NCBI GenBank assembly: GCA_029259935.1
Contig: JAJDEH010000385.1
Span: 1 to 27,716 of the forward strand
Direction: 5' to 3'
Length of the DNA: 27,716 nt
DNA from: Planctomycetota bacterium
Lineage (GTDB): Bacteria > Planctomycetota > Planctomycetia > Pirellulales > Pirellulaceae
In this document: piece by piece, positions 1 through 9,900 of the stretch
Position numbering within the stretch: the stretch's first letter is position 1
Layout: every line of letters begins with the position of its first letter
Made by a program: the position numbers and the translations under genes
The notes under the pieces: generated by a model
What the model was told of the DNA's origin: nothing
The model's input: only the letters and a program-made list of their open reading frames with translations
Databases searched by the model: none

Positions 1-835
1 GGCAGAACGGATTCTCGATTTGGCCGAAAACGCGTTGAAGAAGAGCCTAGGCGAGAATCACCCTCGGTACGCGTTGGCGCTCAACAATCAGGGCCTGTTG
101 TACCGTGAAATGGGGCAGCTCGATCGAGCCGAAATCCTTTATCGTCAAGCTGCCGGCATCCTGCAGCGGAGCGTCGGAGAGCAGCATCCGCTGTACGCGA
201 CCACGTTGAACAATTTGGCCGATGTTGACCAGGAACGTAACAAGAAGGCACGAGCCGAGTCATCTTACCAAAAGGCAGCCGAGATAATGAAGGCGGCTCA
301 GGGAGACGACCACCCCGGCTATGCCATGTCCCTCAACAACCTAGCCGACTACTATCGCGAACAAGGTGACTACGCAAAAGCCGAACCTCTGGCAATCAAG
401 GCTGCGGAGATTCTAAAACGCTCGCTTGGCGAACAACATCCTCACTACGCCGTAGCTATGTCAAGTTTGGGCCGCCTCTACCTGGCTCGGCAGCAACTCT
501 CGCGAGCGGAACCGCTGTTGCGCAATTCTTCAGACCTTTTGAAGAAAACGGTCGGCCCACAGCACCCGTGGTACGCGTCGTCTCGACAGCGGCTGGGTGA
601 ACTGTACCAGGCGAAAGGTGACTACCGTCAGGCGGAGCAGTTACTCAAGGACGCACTTGCGCTCCATGAGCGCGTCTTTGGCGAGAATCATCCGCGTCTC
701 ATTGGCGTACTAGAAAGCTACGCGGCTTTGCTGGGCGAATTGGGACGCGCGGAGGAAGCCAAAGCTGCGAAAAACCGTGTAGATGGTATTCGCGCGCGTG
801 TGGCAAGTGGCCATGCCGAGAACGTTCGGCGTTAA
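1..835 (+). CDS. Tetratricopeptide-repeat protein, 5' end outside window
   Basis: The reading frame is open to the left edge, so the TTG at position 20 is probably internal and the gene begins upstream. The visible part, about 278 residues, is almost wholly tetratricopeptide repeat of the long kinesin-light-chain type with a period of about 42 residues. Six units can be counted from the recurring HPxYAxxLNNLAxLY-type signature (HPRYALALNN, HPLYATTLNN, HPGYAMSLNN, HPHYAVAMSS, HPWYASSRQR, HPRLIGVLES). Such arrays are protein-interaction scaffolds; partner and location cannot be read from this part. The last unit is followed by a short basic tail ending ENVRR. Only 53 bases separate its stop from the metal ATPase start, so the two could share a transcript, but nothing functional links them. 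The N-terminal domain that would define the protein is not in the window. Confidence 0.85.
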   Translation, partial: AERILDLAENALKKSLGENHPRYALALNNQGLLYREMGQLDRAEILYRQAAGILQRSVGEQHPLYATTLNNLADVDQERNKKARAESSYQKAAEIMKAAQGDDHPGYAMSLNNLADYYREQGDYAKAEPLAIKAAEILKRSLGEQHPHYAVAMSSLGRLYLARQQLSRAEPLLRNSSDLLKKTVGPQHPWYASSRQRLGELYQAKGDYRQAEQLLKDALALHERVFGENHPRLIGVLESYAALLGELGRAEEAKAAKNRVDGIRARVASGHAENVRR

Positions 836-888
836 AAGAGATGTGCCGAAAGACATAACGACGTGAAGTTCCGCTTTCGTAGTGATCT

Positions 889-3012
889 TTGAAGATAACG
901 ATGCGACAGCTTGATCTCCATGTCAGTAACCTTGATTGCGAGCATGACGCCCGTCGCTTGCGGCGCGCACTGGACACCGTACAGGGAATCAACGTTGTTC
1001 GAGCATTCCCATCGGCGGCCAAGGTTCGCATGACGATCGACGAAAACGTAATTACGCAAGAGGGGCTGGAGATGTGCCTGAGCGAGGCGGGTTTTCCTGT
1101 CGTGCGCGACCGCCGACAAGCGGGGCCGCCGCCGCTTTGGAAGAATCCCAAGGCGCTGGCTTCCGGTACGTCGGGAGTCCTACTGCTCGTAGGTTGGCTG
1201 CTTTCGTGGACGGGCATGCCACCAGGCATTCCTTTTGCGATTTACCTTTCGGCAGTTCTTGTCGGTGGCTATTTGTTTGGCCGCGAAGCGGTCGACGATC
1301 TCTTTCGCGAACGTCGAATCGGCATTGAACTATTGATGAGCGTGGCGGCCATCGCAGCCTTCGCACTCGGACAGTGTGCCGAAGCGGCGATGCTCGTGTT
1401 TCTCTATTCGATCAGCGAGGCGCTTGAGGGTTACACCGAAGCGAAAACGCGCTCGGCCATCCGAGCGCTGATGGACCTCACTCCCAAGACGGCACTGGTT
1501 CGCCGCGATTCAACCGAAGTTGAGATTCCGGTCGAAGCGATTCTTGTGGGCGACATCTTCCTCGTCAAATCAGGCCAGTCATTGCCGACGGACGGAGAGG
1601 TGATCGCAGGCCAATCCAGCGTGAATCAAGCGCCGGTTACCGGCGAAAGCGTACCAGTCGAGAAACAGTCTGGTGACGCGGTTTACGCCGGCAGCATCAA
1701 CGGCGAAGGGGCGTTGGAGGTGCGTGCTACCAAGGCATTCGCTGACAACACAATGTCTCGCATCATTCAAATGGTCGAAGAGGCACAAGAGCGAAAGGGC
1801 GAAAGCCAGCGTTTCATCGAGAGATTTGGTGCCTGGTACAGTCCGGCCATCCTGCTAACTGGCATTGCGCTTGTCGTTATCGGCCCGTTGACATTCGCGG
1901 CAAGTTGGACCGATTGGATCGTCCGCGCGACAGTGTTCATTGTTGCGGCGGCTCCGTGCGCGCTGGTCATTTCCATACCGGTGACACTGGTTGCCTCGCT
2001 GGGCACCGCCGCGCGCAAGGGCGTGTTGATCAAAGGTGGTGCGTTTGTCGAGCAGTTAGCCCGTGTCAGGGTCGTTGCGCTGGACAAGACCGGCACGATC
2101 ACTCGTGGCGAGCCAGAAGTTACGGATGTCGTCGTGGCGGGGAATGACGACGATGCCGCCAGACTGAAGCTGCTTTCCATCGCGGCTGGCATCGAGCGGC
2201 TGAGCCAACACCCGTTGGCTCAGGCCATCGTCCGACACGCAGAATCTGCCGGAGTAACTCCGGCCCAGGTTGCGGACTTCCAGTCACTGACCGGTGCCGG
2301 CGCGTCAGCGAAAATGGATGGCACAACGTTTTACATCGGCAAGCCGAGTCTGTTGCAGACGGAACTGCGAGTCAATCTGGCAACGCAGAGTCCGGAGATC
2401 GAACGCCTTGAAAACGCAGGCAAGACTGTCGTCGTGGTGGGGACGAAAGACAAGGCGTGGGGCCTGTTGGCAGCCCGAGACTCCATTCGCCCGAACGCCC
2501 GTCAGGCAATTGAGGCGCTACGTCACGCGGGCGTGCGGAAGGTAGTCATGCTCACTGGTGACAACGAGCGTACGGCGCAAGCAATCGCTGAAGAGGCCGG
2601 AATCGACGAGTTCCATGCCAACCTCAAACCGGAGGATAAGGTTGAACAGGTGCGAGATCTTGCCGAGCGTTACGGCCACGTTGCGATGGTCGGCGACGGA
2701 GTCAACGATGCTCCGGCATTGGCCGAAGCCACAGTCGGCGTGGCAATGGGTGCAGCAGGAACCGACGTTGCCCTAGAAACGGCGGATGTGGCGTTGATGG
2801 CGGACGACCTGGACAAACTTGTCTATGCCCTGAAACTGTCTCACCGCAATCAGAGGATCGTCAGCCAGAATCTCGCGCTTTCGGCCATCGTTATCGGCTC
2901 GTTGGTCATCGGTGCCGTAGCTGGTTGGTTCTCGCTTCCCATTGCCGTCCTAGGTCACGAGATCAGCGAATTCATTGTTATCGGAAACGGCCTACGGATG
3001 CTGCGAGATTGA
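889..3012 (+). CDS. Heavy-metal P1B-type ATPase
   Basis: A 707-residue membrane pump expected to export a transition or heavy-metal cation using ATP. The start is TTG at 889, or ATG at 901 four codons in. Residues about 6-75 look like a ferredoxin-fold metal-binding domain, but the usual CxxC is reduced to a single cysteine (NLDCEHD). Membrane helices follow, then the actuator motif TGES at 251, the channel motif APC at 355-357, the phosphorylation site DKTGT at 399, an SQHPLA nucleotide-binding motif, and GDGVNDAPAL near the end of the soluble domain. The last helix carries HEISE at 690, where P1B-4 (cobalt/iron/zinc) pumps have HEGxT. APC in place of CPC, together with this His-Glu pair, argues against a copper pump and for a P1B-4-like or divergent Cad/Zn type. 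Substrate is not decided. No metal-responsive regulator lies beside it in the window. Confidence 0.93.
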   Translation: MKITMRQLDLHVSNLDCEHDARRLRRALDTVQGINVVRAFPSAAKVRMTIDENVITQEGLEMCLSEAGFPVVRDRRQAGPPPLWKNPKALASGTSGVLLLVGWLLSWTGMPPGIPFAIYLSAVLVGGYLFGREAVDDLFRERRIGIELLMSVAAIAAFALGQCAEAAMLVFLYSISEALEGYTEAKTRSAIRALMDLTPKTALVRRDSTEVEIPVEAILVGDIFLVKSGQSLPTDGEVIAGQSSVNQAPVTGESVPVEKQSGDAVYAGSINGEGALEVRATKAFADNTMSRIIQMVEEAQERKGESQRFIERFGAWYSPAILLTGIALVVIGPLTFAASWTDWIVRATVFIVAAAPCALVISIPVTLVASLGTAARKGVLIKGGAFVEQLARVRVVALDKTGTITRGEPEVTDVVVAGNDDDAARLKLLSIAAGIERLSQHPLAQAIVRHAESAGVTPAQVADFQSLTGAGASAKMDGTTFYIGKPSLLQTELRVNLATQSPEIERLENAGKTVVVVGTKDKAWGLLAARDSIRPNARQAIEALRHAGVRKVVMLTGDNERTAQAIAEEAGIDEFHANLKPEDKVEQVRDLAERYGHVAMVGDGVNDAPALAEATVGVAMGAAGTDVALETADVALMADDLDKLVYALKLSHRNQRIVSQNLALSAIVIGSLVIGAVAGWFSLPIAVLGHEISEFIVIGNGLRMLRD

Positions 3013-3412
3013 TGGTTATGAGCGGGACTGTTGACCAAATTCGCTCCAAAGTTTGACGAACGTTCCTTTCGTTCTTGCGAACCGAAAGAGATCCGGACTC
3101 GCCAACCACTGCTTTTTCAATGGTTTACGAGATTCGCAAAAGAAAGTATTGTTTCGAGGAGGGTTACTTCCGGGGAGCTAAAACGGTTTGCGGAATTTCC
3201 GCGGGTCCACCGGATAACGCAAAACGCCGAGAGCGAAAGTCCACGGTGCCGGCCAGCAAGCCAGCGCATCTCGGTTCGTGTAGCCAAAGTGTAGCCAAGT
3301 GGGCGTACAATGGCGGACGTTGGCCGACAGTCGCGGAATTTGGCCGTCGCCCGAAGTACGCAACCGCGTACGAGATACGACGATAGTGGACGGTGGTGGA
3401 ACAGCGAGTGAC

Positions 3413-3653
3413 GCAACTGGAAATGTGGTGCCCCGTAAGGGGTTGCGAGTTCGAATCTCGTGCCCTCCGCTTCTGTAAGTCCTTGCCGCAGGCTGTCTAA
3501 CGTCAAACGGGGTCGCCAGTTACGGCGACCCCTTGGCGTTTGGCGGTGGGGTCTCGGCGGTGCAAACTGGTGCAGACTGTGCCGCTGGGCGGCGAGTTCG
3601 ATGGCACCATTGTGGGCACCTTTTCGGGAAGGTTGGCACCATAGCGGGCACCC
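3413..3653 (+). repeat. Att-like repeat, copy A (tRNA-Ser GGA 3' half)
   Basis: This repeat begins with a tRNA-Ser 3' half: anticodon loop CTGGAAA, anticodon 3' stem, a long variable arm (CCCC-GTAA-GGGG), a T arm containing GTTCGAATC, and the acceptor strand CCCTCCG ending near 3471. No matching 5' half lies upstream, so it is not a functional tRNA. A 9-bp hairpin follows at 3509-3532. Four GGCACC hexamers follow at 3603, 3615, 3635 and 3647 (spacing 12, 20, 12). The same order occurs near 6713 and 26216. Identity starting in the anticodon loop is typical of tyrosine-recombinase integration into tRNA genes, where the element carries the 3' half. I infer a former attachment site. Confidence 0.75.
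3509..3532 (+). terminator. Hairpin after tRNA-Ser fragment, copy A
   Basis: A perfect 9-bp stem (GGGGTCGCC / GGCGACCCC) with loop AGTTAC, 38 bases after the tRNA acceptor end. No clear run of T follows, so it may terminate weakly or stabilise the 3' end. It is probably the original terminator of the tRNA gene, carried along with the repeat. Confidence 0.5.
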
Positions 3654-4005
3654 TCCTATGAAGTTTAGTGAATTGCCCAAGTGAATCTGTGGGGGAATGG
3701 GTTCGTCCATCGTCGATTTCCCCGATATCTCATTCGTGTTCGACAATTCGGTGCGGCCCCCAAGTTTGACGCGCCGAGCTTCCTGGACGCGCAGCCGCGG
3801 CGAATTCGATTCTCCGCTTAACTTGCGACCCAAATCCCGCGAAAAAAGCTGGCAGCCCAACTCGCCCTTTCTTATAGTGGAGGGGTGAATTGAAGTATTG
3901 TCCTCCCTTTTCGGTTCGAGGTGTTTGACTCCGCACACGCACTGGCCCAACCTTTGATCGAATACGACGACTCACGATCGTCTGATTTAGCGAGGAACGA
4001 TCATC

Positions 4006-6867
4006 ATGTTGCTACGAAGTGGCGTCAGTTACCCGTCAGTACACTGGTTCGCACTTGTGGTGGCGTTCTGCGCGGGCGCTGGAACCTCCCGATCGCAGGA
4101 AATCGTCTTTCAGGAGGCCGTCTATCAGGTCACGTCTGAGCATCAGCTCTTCGGTCCCATTGGCGGTGACATCTTCGAAAGCAAGACGTTCACCGGAATG
4201 CGCCCGCAAGTCCGCATACCTAGTGTATTGCAGAACTCGGCAACGTCGCCCGATTCAACTTGGAAGCTAAGAGGTTTTCGCAAGGCCACAACGGTCGCGG
4301 GCACGCCCGGTTACACGCGAACCGACCCGACGAGTGGCGCCATTGTTAGAACTTTGCCTACCGGTCCCTCAGCCGAGGTCGACGGATCGCTCCTAATCAA
4401 TCAGGACTTCGAGCTATTCCAAGGCCAGGCCATTACTGGCTACATCGGCACAAGCGCGTACGCATATTACACGGTTCGTTTGGAACAAATTTCTCCGCCG
4501 CCACAGCCCGTTGAAAGTGTACCGGTTCCCATGCGGGCAATGCTAAAGGTCGGCGTCGCGACGAGCTCCGGAATCGACGACGGATTCGCCATCGCGGTTG
4601 CCGAGTTGGTTTTGCAGGGAACTGGCGTAAACTGTCCAGAGGATCGGTGTGAGTTCACCGCCCTGCACAACTCTCAGGATCCGACCACATTCGCCTTCAC
4701 GCGCGTAATCAGCGAGACGTTAGACCTTCGACCCAACGGGGTGATCAGCGTCGAAATTCGCGCAACGGGGCGAGCGGAGTTGCAAGGCCTGGATGACGGG
4801 TCTGCCGGGTACAACGCAGTAGCGGATCCCGTGTTCGAGATCGACCTCAGCTTCGAGTTTCGCGACTATTTTCGATTGGTGATCAGTCCGAACATCGAGT
4901 CTCCTCCAGGTTTGTCGAGTACGGGCTTGCACGAAGGTGGCTTCGTATATGACTTTGCATTTACGCAGAACAGCGATGAGCTGGTTTACAGCGCGATGTT
5001 CGATCCAGCGTCGGGATTCATTCGACTCTATTCCGTGGCAACCGGTCCCGGCAACATCTCTTCGCCCATCAACGGCGATTTTCTGGCGTTCGGCGGACAG
5101 CTACGATCTTTCAGCGTCGCACCGACGGGCGAAAGTGTTTTGTACTTGGCTGACCAGCAGGTCGCTGGGAGGAATGAGCTTTACCACATCTCGATGGCTG
5201 CGCCGGCCGGAGAGCGGACCGCCGTCCGGCTCAACGGAGACCTCCCTCCGGGCGCGTCGGACGTGAATGAATATGTCGTCTCCGACGAAGGCAGCCGCGT
5301 ACTCTATGTCGCCGATCAGGATACGCTCTTCGTCAATGAGCTTTATAGCGTGCCCATCGAAGGAGGCGATTCCACGCGGTTACACACGCCGCTCGCGTCG
5401 GGGCAGCAAGTGCTGTTTGGTTTTCGCTCGACACCGCAGGCGGATCGCGCGGTGTATCGCGTGCAGCAGAACGTCAACGTGATTGACCTGTATAGCACGC
5501 CGATCGACGGCGGAATTCCCGTGCAGCTAAACACACCGCTCAAGCCGGAGCAAAACGTGCGCAAGGTCGCCAGCTTCGTCATTTCGCCGGAAGGCGACCA
5601 CGTGGTGTACGTAGCCAACGAAGACGATCCGCGCAGCAATGAGCTGTACAGCGTGCCGACGACCGGCGGCGCGGTTGTCAAGCTCAACGGCCCGATGGTC
5701 AACGACGGCGATGTCGAGCAGGTGCAGATTACGCCGGACGGCATGCATGCTGTTTACGCCGCCGATCAAGATTCATTTGATAAGGTCGAATTGTACGGCG
5801 TCGCCGTTGGCGGCGGCGATCCAAGAAAGCTAAGCGGTCCGATCGCGCCGATCTCGGGCAAGGTCAAGTCGTTTGCGATCAGTCCAGACAGCGATCGAGT
5901 GGTCTACTTAGCCGATGCCGAAAGCTCGCGCCGATGGGAGCTATACAGCACGAGTGTTTCCCAGGAGAACGCCGTCAAGCTCAACGCCCCGCTGGCTTTT
6001 GGAAACGTCGTCGAACGGTTTCAATTGTCGCCAACTGGCGATCGGGTCGTCTATACCGCCGGCGAAGGCGAGGACAACGCGATCGAGCTCTTTGCCGTGG
6101 ACATCGAAGGTGGCGCGGCCATGCAATTGAGCGATGCCGCGTCGCAGCTCGGAAGTGTCGGCGAGTTTCAGATTGCGTCAACCGGCACGTACGTCGTCTA
6201 TGCGCAGGACGTGGGCAGCAGCAATTTGCCTAATGCCCTGTTCGCCGTGGCCCTTGACGCCGGCCAACCGATTCAGATTACACCGGCGTTTGTGGAAGGC
6301 GGGCATATTTATGACTTCTCGATTAGCCCCGATGGCTCAACGGTCGGCTATCTTGCCGACCAGAGCATCGTGGGGACCGTGGAATTGTATTCGTTGCCCC
6401 TTCCGTCCGTTCCAGAGCCCGGCGACATCAACCTCGACGGCGCGGTCAACCGAACGGACGCCGCCCTGTTCGCACAATACTTTGGCACGGATGTCGACAG
6501 CACTTGGTCCACCGGCGATTTCGACGACGACGGCGCGACGACGCTGGCGGATCTGGCGCTGTTGCAAGCACACCAAGGACAATCGGTAGCGGCGCTGCCG
6601 TCGGCCACGGCTGTGCCGGAACCGTCTAGCTTGGTGCTGATCACATGCGGAATCGTTGCGGCTGCTGCCACGTCGCGACGATCGACGCGCCGACACGCGA
6701 CGAAACGTCGCGTGGTTCGAATCTCGTGCCCTCCGCTTCCGCAAATCCTTGCCGCAGTTCGTCTAACGTCAAACGGGGTCGCCAGTTACGGCGACCCCGT
6801 TGCGTTTGTTGGTGGGGTTTCTTGGGTGCAATTTGGTGCGAACTCTGCCGCTGGGCGGCGAGTTTGA
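4006..6867 (+). CDS. Secreted TolB-like propeller protein with dockerin and PEP-CTERM
   Basis: A 953-residue exported protein, starting at ATG 4006 with AGGAA about ten bases upstream. Residues 1-31 form a signal peptide. From about residue 305 there are ten repeats of roughly 50 residues of the type SPDGDRVVYxADQ followed by NELYSVP-GG and LNxPL, characteristic of TolB/WD40-like beta-propellers. Around residues 805-860 lie two dockerin-like calcium loops (DINLDGAVNRTDAALF and DFDDDGATTLADLALL). A PEP-CTERM signal follows at 870: VPEPSS, a hydrophobic helix, then an RRSTRR tail. Such proteins are sorted by an exosortase, presumably to the outer surface. The frame should end just after this tail, but instead continues about 45 residues through the tRNA-derived repeat, so the original stop has been lost. 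Ligand or partner is unknown. The next gene, on the other strand, converges on it. Confidence 0.88.
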   Translation: MLLRSGVSYPSVHWFALVVAFCAGAGTSRSQEIVFQEAVYQVTSEHQLFGPIGGDIFESKTFTGMRPQVRIPSVLQNSATSPDSTWKLRGFRKATTVAGTPGYTRTDPTSGAIVRTLPTGPSAEVDGSLLINQDFELFQGQAITGYIGTSAYAYYTVRLEQISPPPQPVESVPVPMRAMLKVGVATSSGIDDGFAIAVAELVLQGTGVNCPEDRCEFTALHNSQDPTTFAFTRVISETLDLRPNGVISVEIRATGRAELQGLDDGSAGYNAVADPVFEIDLSFEFRDYFRLVISPNIESPPGLSSTGLHEGGFVYDFAFTQNSDELVYSAMFDPASGFIRLYSVATGPGNISSPINGDFLAFGGQLRSFSVAPTGESVLYLADQQVAGRNELYHISMAAPAGERTAVRLNGDLPPGASDVNEYVVSDEGSRVLYVADQDTLFVNELYSVPIEGGDSTRLHTPLASGQQVLFGFRSTPQADRAVYRVQQNVNVIDLYSTPIDGGIPVQLNTPLKPEQNVRKVASFVISPEGDHVVYVANEDDPRSNELYSVPTTGGAVVKLNGPMVNDGDVEQVQITPDGMHAVYAADQDSFDKVELYGVAVGGGDPRKLSGPIAPISGKVKSFAISPDSDRVVYLADAESSRRWELYSTSVSQENAVKLNAPLAFGNVVERFQLSPTGDRVVYTAGEGEDNAIELFAVDIEGGAAMQLSDAASQLGSVGEFQIASTGTYVVYAQDVGSSNLPNALFAVALDAGQPIQITPAFVEGGHIYDFSISPDGSTVGYLADQSIVGTVELYSLPLPSVPEPGDINLDGAVNRTDAALFAQYFGTDVDSTWSTGDFDDDGATTLADLALLQAHQGQSVAALPSATAVPEPSSLVLITCGIVAAAATSRRSTRRHATKRRVVRISCPPLPQILAAVRLTSNGVASYGDPVAFVGGVSWVQFGANSAAGRRV

Positions 6868-6918
6868 TGGCACCATTATGGGCACCTTTTCGAAAAGCTC
6901 GGCACCATAGCGGGCACC
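6713..6918 (+). repeat. Att-like repeat, copy B (5'-truncated)
   Basis: Second copy of the tRNA-Ser-derived repeat. It starts only at the T arm (GGTTCGAATCTCGTG), so the anticodon loop and variable arm are missing. The acceptor strand CCCTCCG, the 9-bp hairpin (6775-6798) and four GGCACC hexamers (6869, 6881, 6901, 6913; spacing 12, 20, 12) are all kept. It overlaps the last 50 codons of the preceding PEP-CTERM gene and lies between two convergent genes. The loss of the left part suggests a recombination endpoint inside the T arm. Confidence 0.72.
6775..6798 (+). terminator. Hairpin after tRNA-Ser fragment, copy B
   Basis: Same perfect 9-bp stem and AGTTAC loop as in copy A. Here it lies inside the extended reading frame of the PEP-CTERM gene, about 70 bases before that frame ends, so it could cause premature termination or simply be inert. 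Confidence 0.45.
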
Positions 6919-6997
6919 TTGCGCTTTCGTTGTCCTTGGACAAGCGACTCGGTTGTAGCATGCCGTAACGCGTCCACGGTGGCCGAATTCTTTGAAT

Positions 6998-9900
6998 TCA
7001 ACCTCGCGCTGTTGAACGCCGTAACGGAGATCGCGCGAAGGCGACGATCATCGTCACTAATCCGCACGCCATCAACATGCACGTCGACGGTTCCGGTACG
7101 GCGGCGGCTGACGATGACGGGGCGAGGGACTGGCCCATATGGGTTTGTAGCAACGCCAGATCCGCGAACGTCGTTGCGCCGTCGCCGTCGAAATCTCCCG
7201 TATTCCACAGGCTGCCGGCTTGTTTACCAAAATGCAGCGAAAACAGCGCGGCATCGCGGCGGTCAACGTCACCGTCGAGATCGATGTCGCCTGCAATGGC
7301 GCTCGTCGTCAGGATGACGCTCGTCGGCGTGTAGGTCGTCGTCCAAAACAGTCCGGGCAGCGCGGTCGAAGGAACGCCAACCACGGTGTGGAACTCGCTG
7401 CTGATTTCGCGATCACCAATGGTTGCGATCGTGAACAATTGTCCGGGCAGTGACGGCGAGAACCCGTCAATGGTCGCAATGTCGAGTGTTCCCGCGAGGT
7501 ACGCAACCCCGTTAATCACTACTTGGTCGAAGGATCCGGGAGTCGCACCTCCAATTTCAATTTGCAGCGTGGCGGCCGAACCCTGAACGTAGTCGCCATT
7601 GATCGTTGTCGTGCCCGCGCTTTGTCCGGGCGCCAGCACGCCACTGAGATTGGTGAGGCCTCCGAGCACGATTTCCGCATGCAGAACTCCACCACCGAGC
7701 ATTTCGAACGAGCCGAGGGTTAAATCGAGAGTCTGCGTGTTCAGAGTGCCGCCTGTATTTAGGCTGACGGAACCACTCGACCAGATTTTCGTCGTTCCGC
7801 CAACGGACACCAAACCGCCGTTGGCAATATTCAGCGTTCCGGTTCCGCCCGCGTCGGTTTGACCGCCACCGATCGATAAGCTCTGCGAATTATCCCACTG
7901 CGAACCACTACCGGTGACCGTGGCCACGCTTGTCGAACCGGATTGCCTGCCGACGAAGCCGACCGCACTGCTGACCATGCCCCCGTCCTGGACGTTCAGC
8001 GTTCCGTTTCCGGAGAGCCCCACAAACAATTGAAAAGAATTCCACTGCGAACCGCTGCCGGTCACCGTGACCACCCCCGTCTTACCGGAGCTAAAGCCGA
8101 GGATGCCAAATCCGGTGTTCGTAACGGTGGAACCGTGGCGCACGAACATTTTTCCGTTGCTGCCGGTATCGCTGATTGTGAGCGCATTATCCGCGCCGAC
8201 GAACGGATCGTCGCCAACGTTTGCCTGCCCAAGATTTTCGACATTCAGCGTGCCTACGCCGCCGTCGGTTGTATCGCTGCCGCCGAGGTACAGGCCAGCG
8301 GAGTTGTTCCACTTGGAGCCGCTGCCGGTCACCGTGCCCGCGCCCGTCGCCGTGGAAAAACGGCCGATGTAGCCGACTCGATTGCTGACCAGGCCCCCCG
8401 CCTCGACGTTCAGTGTCCCGTTGCCTTGGAGGCCCACATTTAGCATGTTCGAACTCATCCATTGCGAACCGTCTCCCGTAACTGTAGCCGTGCCCATCGA
8501 ACCGGAGTTCGCGCCGATCGTGCTGGAGCCAAACGGGTTGCCGTCCGTATTGCTTTTGACTTGGCCCCCGGCTTGGACGTTCAGCGTCCCGCTGCCGGAG
8601 AGGCCCACCTGCAGATTTGCCGAGCTATTCCACTCTGAGCCGTTGCCGGTCACCGTGGCCAAGCCCATCGCCCCGGGTTCGAAACCGAGAAGGCCATGCG
8701 TATTACTGACGCGCCCCTCGGCCTGAACATTCAGCGTCCCGTTTCCGGAGTTGCCCACGCGCAATTCTCCCGAATTAGTCCACTGCGATCCGCTGCCGCT
8801 CACGGTGGCTAGGCCGATCGATCCGGGTTTGAAACCGAGATGGCCATGCGTATTGCCGACCTGCCCCCCAGCTTGAACGTTCAGCGTCCCATTTCCGGAG
8901 GTGCCCACGCGCAATTCCTCCGTATTGTTCCACTGAGATCCGCTGCCGCTCACGGTGGCCAGGCCGATTGATCCGGGGTCGCGGCCGATGTGGCCACTCA
9001 CATCGCTGACCAAGCCGCCGGCCTCTATGTTGAGTGTCCCGCCGCCGGAACAGCCGACAGACAACTCAAACAAGTTATTCCACCGCGATCCGCTGCCGGT
9101 CACTGTAACGAAGCCCGTCGACCCGGCGCCGTAGCCAATTTCGCCAACTAGATCGCTGACCAACCCCCCGTCCTGGATGTTTAGCGTCCCGTCGCCGTCG
9201 ACAAAACCCACATACAAATAACCCACGCTTTTCCACTCCGATCCGCTGCCGGTCACGGTGGCCACGCCTGTCGAACCGGTAAAGTACCCGATGATGCCGC
9301 CTCCGGCGGCGATGGTGGAACCGTGGCGAACAACCAAGTTTCCATTTGCACCGCTATCGCTGACCGTCAATACAGGCCCACTGCCGGTGTACCAGTCATT
9401 TCCAACGTTCACCAGACCGCCAGAAGTAACGTTCAACATGCCCACGCCGCCATCGAACACTTCGCCGCCCAGGTACAAGCCGCCTGAACTATTCCACCGC
9501 GATCCACTGCCGGTTACCGTGGCCACGCCGGTCGAACCGGAACTTAAGCCGACGAAGCCGACCGCATTGCTTACCAGCCCTCCGGCCTGGACGTTGAGCG
9601 TTCCGTTGCCGTCGTGGCCAACAAACAGGTGACCCGAGTTATTCCACTCTGATTCGCTGCCGGTCACCGTGGCCACGCCCGTCATACCGGCGTTGTAGCC
9701 GATGTAGCCGAATCCGGCATTGGTAAGGGTGGAGCCGTGGCGAACGAACAACTTTCCATTGGCGTCGCTATCGCTGACCGTCAGCGCGTTCAGCCCTGTG
9801 TACAAATCGTTGCCGACTTGCATCCGACCGCCGTTATCGACATTCAGCGTGCCGACGCCGCCATCGACTTGAGTGCTACCGCCGAGAAACAAGCCACCAG

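Larger units (their letters stand above)
3013..4005. other. Gene-free stretch holding an att-like repeat
   Basis: I see no convincing gene in these 993 bases. At 3284-3303 the sequence TGTAGCCAA occurs twice 11 bp apart, just upstream of the first tRNA-Ser-derived repeat, and could be another arm-type repeat. The att-like repeat occupies 3413-3653. The remaining 350 bases lead into the next PEP-CTERM gene and presumably hold its promoter, which I could not define. The long minus-strand open frame crossing this stretch is produced by the tRNA fragment and is not a gene. Confidence 0.6.

Noticed and set aside
3413..3471. A complete tRNA-Ser gene
   Set aside because: The 5' half (acceptor, D arm, 5' anticodon stem) is missing, and the upstream sequence does not pair with CCCTCCG; the same holds at 6713 and 26216.
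3117..3950. A 277-residue minus-strand open frame containing GTRFELATPYGAPHF
   Set aside because: This peptide is the translation of the tRNA T arm and anticodon region read backwards; similar frames appear over the other repeat copies. No start signal or domain supports a gene.
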